The translations under genes were made by a program, and so were the position numbers. Shown here piece by piece: positions 33,303-39,418 of a stretch of DNA of 39,418 nucleotides. The notes under the pieces were generated by a model. It was not told the origin of the DNA. It ran no database searches and saw only the letters and a program-made list of their open reading frames with translations. This stretch comes from Lachnospiraceae bacterium (GTDB lineage: Bacteria; Bacillota; Clostridia; Lachnospirales; Lachnospiraceae): contig JAAUZV010000010.1 in assembly GCA_014804425.1 (NCBI GenBank), forward strand, positions 13,931-53,348, given 5' to 3'. Numbering within the stretch: the first letter of the stretch is position 1; each line of letters begins with the position of its first letter.

Positions 33303-35429
33303 TTACTCCGTCCGATCTCCCATCGGTTCAGAACGGGTCTCCACCGGAATCACCATGATGGAATCTGCAGAAAGCGACGTATAACCGTCCGTCAGTATCG
33401 GTAAGACGAACGCACCCCGTCTGCTCACCGCAAAGTGCAGATGCGCGCCGGTACTGTTTCCGGTACTTCCCACCGCAGCGATCTGCTGTCCGCGCTCAAC
33501 AATATCGCCTGCCTGCACCTCAACGCTTTCACAATGCGAATAATAGGTCAATTCACCGTTTGCATGAATAAGGATCACATAGTTCCCGTTTTCCGCATCA
33601 TAACCCGTCCGGTACACGCAGGCTTCTGCTGCGGCATAGATCGGCGTTCCTTTTTCTGCTGCAAAATCAATTCCCGAGTGAAATGAAACCTCTCCGCTGA
33701 TCGGATGCTCTCTGCATCCATATGCGGCGGACATCATTACGCTTCCGCCCTCAATCCCCTCAAGTGGAAAGGTATACGCCACATCCAACAGTCCGCTCTC
33801 CCCGAATCTTACACGCGGATTACATAAGAGTGCGCACACGCCGTCTGCATAAATCGCCGGGACCGCCTGATCCGCATAATAACGGTAACCCTCGCTGTCC
33901 TCCAAACAGATTTCTCCCTCAGGAAGCGATCCGTTCAAGACCCGGTCCCTCGCACTATACAGGAAGTCCCTTGTCTTCGCCTCTGCACCCAGCGCGTCCA
34001 GAAACTCCTGCCGTGCAGCAAGTCCCTCCTCCCAGGCAGCAAGCTCCGTCTCCTGATCGGCGCCATTTTCCGCATGCCGGTCCTCTATTTCTTCCAATAT
34101 CTGATCATGTTCCTCTTCAAACTGCCGTTTCACCTCCTCCAGCTCCCGCTGCAGTTCCTCCTGCCGCTCCAGCTCCTCCAGCTCCCCCTGCAGCTCCAGC
34201 TCCTCCACACGTGCCGCATACGCTTCCTGCGTCCCTTCCCCTGCATCGGAAACCACGCGGTCATCCGCAGCATTCTGCGCCTGCCGCGCCGGTTTCCGAT
34301 TGACCAGAAGTACGGCTGCTGCCACGGCCACAACCGATACCGATGCCAGCACAACCCATGTTCTTGCTTTTTTCACGGAAAGAACGTTGCGGATCCGGCC
34401 CTTCGCATTCTTCCTGCCGAACGACACCGGATAAAATCCGCCGGCATCCCGCCCGCACTCTGACAGTGCAAGCAGTGTTTTGGCGTACTCCTTTCGCCGT
34501 TCATAACCGAGCTCCCTCAAGACCGCCTCGTCACAGGACGCCTCCATATCCTCCTCAAAATAGCGGAACGCAAGCCACACAAACGGATTAAACCAGTGCA
34601 CACAGCGCACCGCATACGCGAGCAGCTTCGACAGATTATCCCGCCTGCGGATATGCATGTTTTCATGGGCGAGCACCATCTCTCGCTGAAAGGGAAGCAG
34701 CCCTTCCGGCAGGCAGATGACCGGACGGAAGATCCCCACGGTAAACGGCGCTCCGATTTCGGAATCCGTCAAGAGCCGGACGCGCCTGCGCCGCAGAGAC
34801 TGGAATACACTTCTTGTTTCCCTGTCCGCCTCCATATCGATCACTTTCAATTCTTTTTGATGCAGCCGATTTTTTAACCGAAGGTAACTCACAGCCCCAT
34901 AGCCTAAAAAGATCAGGCAGCCGCACAGCCAGCACCAGACGACGGTATGAAATGCCGCATCCGATACCCACCACAACCTTTGACCGGAGCCTGAATGCTC
35001 CTGCGTATCCGCCACGTTCTCCGCCTCTCCTGAAGGCGGGTTCCATTTATCGGCGTCACTGATCGGAACGCCCGCAGCGTCCGGTGCAACGATCACTTTC
35101 TGCACATCCGCAAGCTGCGTTCCGTTCTGCGCATATCCGCCCGGCGTCCACACACTGCCTGCCGCAGGAAATGTATCCTGCGCCTGCCCATCCTGTGCCT
35201 GTTCTCCGATGATCTGGTGCTCTCCGAACATCCGCGCCATGTCGGGAACCACGCCAAAGCGAGCCGCGGGCGCCGCCGGACAGATCAGGCGGATCAGCAC
35301 GACCAGCCACAGTACATACGAATACCGTCTCGGCGCACGCAAAAGCAGCAGGCGGATCAAAAACACCGCCGCAATGACAAACGTTGCCGTCAGGCTCATT
35401 CGCACGATCACTTCAAAACATTCTCCCAT
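33303..35429 (-). CDS. blaR1: BlaR1-type M56 metallopeptidase fused to an M23 (LytM) endopeptidase
   Basis: A protein of 708 residues. Membrane segments at about 13-31, 38-54 and 160-180 precede an M56 domain with zinc motif HENMH (H255, E256, H259) and CDEAV. After a last membrane segment at about 357-376 comes a coiled coil of about 50 residues (ELQGELEELERQEELQ) and then an outer M23 domain. It keeps H584 and D588 (FHSGIDF), H632 (YYSH), and H663/H665 (GAHLHF), the complete LytM set. Such a protein would sense and perhaps cut peptidoglycan. The penicillin-binding domain of BlaR1 is replaced. ATG 35429 is preferred to the GTG at 35438. It follows blaI by 19 bases. Confidence 0.87.
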   Translation of the reverse strand: MGECFEVIVRMSLTATFVIAAVFLIRLLLLRAPRRYSYVLWLVVLIRLICPAAPAARFGVVPDMARMFGEHQIIGEQAQDGQAQDTFPAAGSVWTPGGYAQNGTQLADVQKVIVAPDAAGVPISDADKWNPPSGEAENVADTQEHSGSGQRLWWVSDAAFHTVVWCWLCGCLIFLGYGAVSYLRLKNRLHQKELKVIDMEADRETRSVFQSLRRRRVRLLTDSEIGAPFTVGIFRPVICLPEGLLPFQREMVLAHENMHIRRRDNLSKLLAYAVRCVHWFNPFVWLAFRYFEEDMEASCDEAVLRELGYERRKEYAKTLLALSECGRDAGGFYPVSFGRKNAKGRIRNVLSVKKARTWVVLASVSVVAVAAAVLLVNRKPARQAQNAADDRVVSDAGEGTQEAYAARVEELELQGELEELERQEELQRELEEVKRQFEEEHDQILEEIEDRHAENGADQETELAAWEEGLAARQEFLDALGAEAKTRDFLYSARDRVLNGSLPEGEICLEDSEGYRYYADQAVPAIYADGVCALLCNPRVRFGESGLLDVAYTFPLEGIEGGSVMMSAAYGCREHPISGEVSFHSGIDFAAEKGTPIYAAAEACVYRTGYDAENGNYVILIHANGELTYYSHCESVEVQAGDIVERGQQIAAVGSTGNSTGAHLHFAVSRRGAFVLPILTDGYTSLSADSIMVIPVETRSEPMGDRTE

Positions 35430-35448
35430 CTCTGTCACCCCCTATCCG

Positions 35449-35811
35449 TTAAACATCCGCTTCATCGATCAGCCGCCGCATCTCTGCGACCTCTGCGGCG
35501 GTCAGCTTCCTCCCTCCGCAAAAAGCGGTAAGGAAACGCGGCAGAGAACCGCCAAACACTTCGTTGACATATTCGCGGCTCTGCTTTCCGTAAAAATCCT
35601 CCTTCTTCATAACGGATGTCACTGTCGCATTTTCGTTTTGGAAAACGCCCTTTTCGCATAAATTTTTCAACATCGTATACGTCGTTGATTTTTTCCATGC
35701 AAATGCTTCCGCGCACAGATGCACCAGCGCTGTTGAAGAAACGGGCTCATGCGCCCAGATCAATTCCGCAAACTCCGTCTCCGCCTCCGTTAAGCGATAT
35801 TCTTTTTTCAT
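35449..35811 (-). CDS. blaI: BlaI/MecI-family repressor (first copy)
   Basis: A protein of 120 residues. LTEAETEFAELIWAHEPVSSTALV, KKSTTYTMLKNLCEKGVFQNE and the dimerisation helices EVAEMRRLIDEA match BlaI/MecI/CopY. These dimers hold a promoter shut until the partner protease cleaves them. The start follows GGGAGG by about nine bases. It heads the operon with the BlaR1-M23 gene and is overlapped by no other gene. Two operator dyads lie upstream. Confidence 0.93.
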   Translation of the reverse strand: MKKEYRLTEAETEFAELIWAHEPVSSTALVHLCAEAFAWKKSTTYTMLKNLCEKGVFQNENATVTSVMKKEDFYGKQSREYVNEVFGGSLPRFLTAFCGGRKLTAAEVAEMRRLIDEADV

Positions 35812-35884
35812 CCCGGTTATCCTCCCTTTCCTCTGCCGAACTTCTAAAGAAGCATTGATTTGATCAGTTACTTAGGCATAATTT

Positions 35885-35935
35885 GAGGTCTATATGTTAT
35901 AAACCTTTTTCGCTAGTTTATAACATATAGACCTC
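35885..35935 (-). promoter_or_regulatory. Operator pair of the first blaI operon, forming a 20-bp inverted repeat
   Basis: GTCTAT-ATGTT-ATAAAC (35888-35904) and GTTTAT-AACAT-ATAGAC (35916-35932) are two 17-bp dyads centred 28 bases apart. Together they make a perfect 20-bp inverted repeat with an 11-base loop. The same N5-spaced dyad occurs twice at the second blaI operon. Binding by BlaI is inference from position and the shared pattern. Confidence 0.75.
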
Positions 35936-35943
35936 TTTGTCAA
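35915..35943 (-). promoter_or_regulatory. Promoter of the first blaI operon
   Basis: On the minus strand TTGACA (35938-35943) and TAAACT (35915-35920) are 17 bases apart. The upstream dyad covers the spacer and -10, so repressor binding would block RNA polymerase. Confidence 0.75.
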
Positions 35944-35998
35944 TCCCTGTTATGTCATTTTTATATTCTTTACGATTTAGGCTCCTACGAAAATGCTT

Positions 35999-38413
35999 TC
36001 AGCGCAGCGACCCGAGCAAAAATGACAGTCTGCCTCCCTGCATCTCCATGATATCCACATCAAACTCCAATACCGGCATTCCGTCATACTGCGGTACGGC
36101 GGCATCCGTCAGATACCCCGGCGTCACGCGCAGCCGGATCGGATCTCCGAGTACAAACTCCGAAATATCGCCGCCCACAATCCCATATACCGTTTCTCCC
36201 GGAAGCATGGCGGTACCTACCTCCCGATCTGTCCGCCTGTCGATGAGCGTCAGCATCCCGCTCTCCTTGTCAAACCGATAGTCAAGGACTGCGTTGATCA
36301 GTGCGGAAAACTCGTTAAGTGCGAAATCATTCGCCTCTAAAACGCCTTTCTCATTATATTGAAGAACGATCAGCTTTTCCGCCGCAAAGGACGTTCCCGT
36401 ATAGACAGGAAGTGTGATCTGAAGCTGCTGCGCCCCCTCATTCCAATATAATTTCGGAAATTGTATTCTCGGCGTCATATATTCCCAGTCAAAATAAGAA
36501 ATGTCATCGCCGATCTCAACAGCAGCCCCCCGCCTCGAATACGTCTCATCGTTATAGCCGTACAGCCGGATTCCCTGATCGGGCAGTTCGCCGATGCACA
36601 GGATTTCCGCGCGGCATGTCGAACCGTCCGCCCTCGTGACATCCACTTCGACTCCCGTATCGTCACCTGTCATATTCTTTGTATACGGAATGGCATGCAG
36701 CTCCTCCATATCTACTTCCATAAACCGCCTGATCAGTTCTTCTCTATCCGGATTCACATCCTCACTTTCATCGAACAGTCCGATCTCATTACAATAATTG
36801 AGCAGATCCCAGGTAAACACCTCATCTCCCGGTTCACAGTCGTTCTCATACATGCCGCAAAGATAGGACAATCCCGCTTCCGTTTTGGCAAAGACCAGAT
36901 AATTGCTGTTCGGTGATTCGGGCACGACCCACCCGTCATCGGATACGGACATTCCTCCCGCGAGCACAATGTCCTTGGGCGATTCTGCCAAAAACTCATA
37001 GTTCAGCCGATAAACCTGATAAATCCTATCTACACTCCAAACATAGGTATAGCAATATTCCAAATTCTCAATCCGCCATTCCGTATAAGAATTATCCAGA
37101 CCAATACCCTGCTCATTGTCCTCCCGGGTCCGGTCAAATGCCGCCTGCACATACTGTTTCGCCTGCTCCCAAACGACATCCGGTACATCACGCGCATCAC
37201 GATCCTGCGTGTCATCTCCGTTTACCGTCTCCATACTGTCCGATCGATTGTTCGCATTATCCGCATCCGTCCCTATCGCGTCCTTCGATCTGTCCGTACC
37301 GTTCGCATTCACTCCCGCAGCATTGCCCGCGTTGTGTTCGTTCCCTTCCTGCTGTACCTGAACCTCCAGCCTGTTTTGCTGATCTGTACCCTCCTGCCAA
37401 CTTATCTGAAGATCTCCTTTTTTCTGCGGATTGGTAAGAAAGCAGACCGCTACGACAATGCATGCGGCGGCTGTCAGTACAACCCAAAAAGCCGGTTTTT
37501 TATAACTCATAATATTTCGCACGCGTTCCTTTACGCTCGTCTCGCCGAACGCCAACGGACATACCGTGATCGTTTTTGATCCGATACTGCACGCAAGCAG
37601 CGCTTCTGCATAGGATTTTTTATATTGTTCATCCCCCGACCGAATCACGTGTTCGTCGCAAGCCAGCTCAATATCGCGGCAGAGCAGGATATAAGAAACC
37701 CAGCACAGCGGATTGAACCAATGGATCGCCAAGATGAAAAAGCCAAGCGGCTTCCACCAGTGATCGCGTCTTTTCAGGTGCGTTCTCTCATGAGCGATCA
37801 CATACTCCGCCTGCGCCTCGTCCAGATCGGACGGCAGATAAATGCGCGGCCTGAGAATTCCCAGAATAAAGGGCGTCTGAATCTCGTCGCACTGCCAAAT
37901 CCGCCCTTCCACCTTGGCGGAAACAGCCGTACGCTTATGCAGCTTCGCATAGCTCATGATACCGTAAAAAAGCAAGCCCACCGCACCGCATATCCAGACA
38001 GCACCAAATATATCCGTACGATCCACCGCATCTTTTATCCCCGTCAGGCGGTTATTTTGTGTACTGCCCGCCCCCGTGACGTTTGATGTCACATCATTCA
38101 CTGCATTCCCCGCAGCGTACGCATTCCCGTCTTCCGCTTCCTGCATATCCGCACTTACTAACGGCGCGTTCTGCGGCGTATCCCGCACCGGCGTTCTCCG
38201 CTCGCTCACCGGTTCCGCACTCGGCACCAGACTCCACGTGCTTTCCACCGAAAACGGGCACACCAGACGAACGGCGACAAACACCCAAAACATACAAATG
38301 AACCATTTCGGTGCCTTCTTCAATAATAAGCGAAGAACGATCACGGCCGCCATCAGCCAGCTTGCCGTAATACTCATGTTTATCACTCGTAAAAAAACAG
38401 TCCCCATTGTCAT
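35999..38413 (-). CDS. blaR1: BlaR1-type M56 metallopeptidase with an unrecognised ectodomain
   Basis: A protein of 804 residues. Membrane segments lie at about 15-31, 38-52 and 137-153, the M56 zinc motif HERTH is at 208-212 with CDEHV at 252-256, and the final membrane segment is at about 310-327. The outer part (about 330-804) begins with an Asn/Asp-rich linker and continues with ordered sequence lacking any penicillin-binding motifs I can recognise. Its ATG overlaps the second blaI stop by four bases. By analogy it would cleave the repressor on sensing an outside signal; the ligand is unknown. Confidence 0.85.
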   Translation of the reverse strand: MTMGTVFLRVINMSITASWLMAAVIVLRLLLKKAPKWFICMFWVFVAVRLVCPFSVESTWSLVPSAEPVSERRTPVRDTPQNAPLVSADMQEAEDGNAYAAGNAVNDVTSNVTGAGSTQNNRLTGIKDAVDRTDIFGAVWICGAVGLLFYGIMSYAKLHKRTAVSAKVEGRIWQCDEIQTPFILGILRPRIYLPSDLDEAQAEYVIAHERTHLKRRDHWWKPLGFFILAIHWFNPLCWVSYILLCRDIELACDEHVIRSGDEQYKKSYAEALLACSIGSKTITVCPLAFGETSVKERVRNIMSYKKPAFWVVLTAAACIVVAVCFLTNPQKKGDLQISWQEGTDQQNRLEVQVQQEGNEHNAGNAAGVNANGTDRSKDAIGTDADNANNRSDSMETVNGDDTQDRDARDVPDVVWEQAKQYVQAAFDRTREDNEQGIGLDNSYTEWRIENLEYCYTYVWSVDRIYQVYRLNYEFLAESPKDIVLAGGMSVSDDGWVVPESPNSNYLVFAKTEAGLSYLCGMYENDCEPGDEVFTWDLLNYCNEIGLFDESEDVNPDREELIRRFMEVDMEELHAIPYTKNMTGDDTGVEVDVTRADGSTCRAEILCIGELPDQGIRLYGYNDETYSRRGAAVEIGDDISYFDWEYMTPRIQFPKLYWNEGAQQLQITLPVYTGTSFAAEKLIVLQYNEKGVLEANDFALNEFSALINAVLDYRFDKESGMLTLIDRRTDREVGTAMLPGETVYGIVGGDISEFVLGDPIRLRVTPGYLTDAAVPQYDGMPVLEFDVDIMEMQGGRLSFLLGSLR

Positions 38414-38772
38414 TTGTCCCCCTCCCCATCGATCATTCTGCGAATCTCGGCGATCTCCTCCTCACTCAGTGCCTTCCGCTTTGTAAATGCGGCAATGAAA
38501 GCAGGCAGGGAACCGTCAAAGGTCTCACGTACAAACCGTTCGCTCTGTGAGCCATAATAATTTTCTTTTGAGATCAACGCTGTCACTGTCTTATTTTCCA
38601 TCTGAAAAAATCCGTGCTCACTCAGCTTTTTTAACACGGTATAGGTCGTCGTCCGTTTCCACTGAAGCTCCTCACTGCACAGCTTCACCAGCTCTCCGGT
38701 CGATAACGGTTCATGCTCCCACACAATATCCGCAAACCTCGATTCTACCGCTCCCAGCTTGTAATCCGTCAT
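38410..38772 (-). CDS. blaI: BlaI/MecI-family repressor (second copy)
   Basis: A protein of 120 residues, like the first copy. LGAVESRFADIVWEHEPLSTGELV, KRTTTYTVLKKLSEHGFFQME and ALSEEEIAEIRRMIDGE match the family. GGGAGGAG lies upstream of the ATG. Its two operators are the more symmetric forms of the dyads at the first operon, which suggests that either repressor may bind both. Confidence 0.93.
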   Translation of the reverse strand: MTDYKLGAVESRFADIVWEHEPLSTGELVKLCSEELQWKRTTTYTVLKKLSEHGFFQMENKTVTALISKENYYGSQSERFVRETFDGSLPAFIAAFTKRKALSEEEIAEIRRMIDGEGDK

Positions 38773-38876
38773 TTCCGTCTCCTCCCGCCAGTCATACCAT
38801 CAAATCATTTCAACATTCACAGCACATCTTGTGAATTCCTGCATTGTGAAATTATTAAAATTCCATCACGTGATTT

Positions 38877-38917
38877 GTCTATCTTTAATAGACACTTTGA
38901 GTCTATCATCAATAGAC
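38877..38917 (-). promoter_or_regulatory. Operator pair of the second blaI operon
   Basis: GTCTAT-CTTTA-ATAGAC (38877-38893) and GTCTAT-CATCA-ATAGAC (38901-38917) are perfect dyads with five-base centres, centred 24 bases apart. The half-sites are those of the first operon. The rest of 38773-38876 is leader with no further structure noted. Confidence 0.8.
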
Positions 38918-38928
38918 ACTCCTGTCAA
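38900..38928 (-). promoter_or_regulatory. Promoter of the second blaI operon
   Basis: On the minus strand TTGACA (38923-38928) and TAGACT (38900-38905) are 17 bases apart; the dyad at 38901-38917 covers spacer and -10, exactly as at the first operon. Confidence 0.78.
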
Positions 38929-39041
38929 TCCTTATTTTACCATTTTATTTATCTTTTTTATTTCGTTGAAAATCCTTTTTTTCATGAAACTTCCCACCGT
39001 TGCCAGACGTCTATAATAACAGATTTAAACGGAGTCCCGCA

Positions 39042-39090
39042 AATTTGTGACTGCGGCATAGCGTATTTCATACGCATTCAAGTTTGCAGG
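39042..39090 (+). promoter_or_regulatory. Structured leader of the lipoprotein gene
   Basis: GCGTAT-TTC-ATACGC (about 39060-39074) forms a tight hairpin nested between GCAAATTTG and CAAGTTTGC, which can pair with one G-T. A TATAAT at 39012-39017 lies upstream but has no good -35. No known riboswitch was recognised. Confidence 0.4.
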
Positions 39091-39115
39091 TTGAAAGAAA
39101 GGCATGGTTATTAAC

Positions 39116-39418
39116 ATGAGAAAAAAGATGATCGCCCTGATGACCGCCGGATGTATGGTTTTTTGCGGCTGCGGCTGCGGAAATACGGGAACAGTAAGTC
39201 CCGGAACTACCGACATTCCCATTATTATTGAAGAAGATGACGCACCGGATGCGGATCATGGGAACACCGACCACGCGGATGCGGTTGATACGGACATGAA
39301 TGATGGCGGCACGAGTGATACGGAATCGGACGGGACAGGCTCCGATAATTCGGATACAGTTGAACCGGCTATAGACAGTGCCACATTATCGTTTACTGAA
39401 TTTAAGAATTTAACCTTT
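39116..39418 (+). CDS. Putative lipoprotein (3' truncated by window edge)
   Basis: The frame is open to the right edge, giving 101 visible residues. The N-terminus MRKKMIALMTAGCMVFCGCGCG is a short basic-hydrophobic signal ending in several Cys, one of which is likely the lipidation site. A linker rich in Asp, Thr, Gly and Ser follows. ATG 39116 gives the typical signal; ATG 39104 in the same frame sits only about two bases behind AAAGG. It is divergent from the second blaI operon. The mature domain lies outside the window. Confidence 0.75.
   Translation, partial: MRKKMIALMTAGCMVFCGCGCGNTGTVSPGTTDIPIIIEEDDAPDADHGNTDHADAVDTDMNDGGTSDTESDGTGSDNSDTVEPAIDSATLSFTEFKNLTF

Overview
The window looks like chromosome of a low-to-mid GC Gram-positive anaerobe of the class Clostridia, most likely Lachnospiraceae. 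The reasons are strong AGGAGG-type ribosome sites, a T-box leader on metG, a large Gram-positive-type SRP RNA directly behind tadA, a CdaR regulator beside an MsmK/UgpC-type ATPase, a fucO-type alcohol dehydrogenase, D-lactate dehydrogenase, HD-GYP and GGDEF proteins, and a DUF6128-like protein. No tRNA, rRNA, CRISPR array or insertion sequence was seen. Most genes lie on the minus strand.

Layout. 1-3900: the 3' end of a Cys/His-rich protein, a GNAT acetyltransferase, a HicB/DinB-like protein, a remnant of a YhcG-type nuclease gene, a ClbS/DfsB-like protein and an AAA/DUF4143 ATPase. 4000-6400: an operon of a duplicated DUF1538 membrane protein and a tandem P-II-like protein. 6518-12152: a glycopeptide-resistance-type locus. 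vanH, a D-Ala:D-Lac ligase gene and vanX run rightward; a VanR/VanS-like two-component system runs leftward toward them; a DUF3368/UPF0175 toxin-antitoxin pair sits between. 12248-20655: fucO, then an envelope operon (PTPS-related membrane protein, GT39 glycosyltransferase, small membrane protein, LacI-like/GGDEF protein). 20745-25126: SRP RNA, tadA, a DUF6128-like protein with 14-residue repeats, CdaR and the sugar ABC ATPase. 25376-32311: DUF624, tandem-HD phosphodiesterase, GNAT, D-LDH, alpha/beta hydrolase and metG with its T-box. 32787-39418: an Xre regulator, two BlaI-BlaR1 operons, one with an M23 peptidase fused to the sensor, and the start of a lipoprotein gene.

How the genes work together. 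The van genes form a complete minimal pathway: VanH makes D-lactate, the ligase makes D-Ala-D-Lac, and VanX removes D-Ala-D-Ala. VanRS-like proteins are placed to control it, and four helically phased 11-bp repeats that resemble VanR boxes lie at the vanH promoter. The order is unlike the usual co-directional vanRSHAX. The ligase carries a 30-residue Cys-rich insertion whose motif recurs in the truncated protein at the window start.

The two BlaIR operons have the same promoter-operator design: TTGACA, a 17-bp spacer, and a GTYTAT-N5-ATARAC dyad over the -10, with a second dyad downstream. They probably share repressors. Neither BlaR1 shows a recognisable penicillin-binding domain. One ends in an apparently intact LytM/M23 peptidase and the other in an unrecognised ectodomain. 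Together with the van genes, this part of the genome is rich in cell-wall sensing and modification functions.
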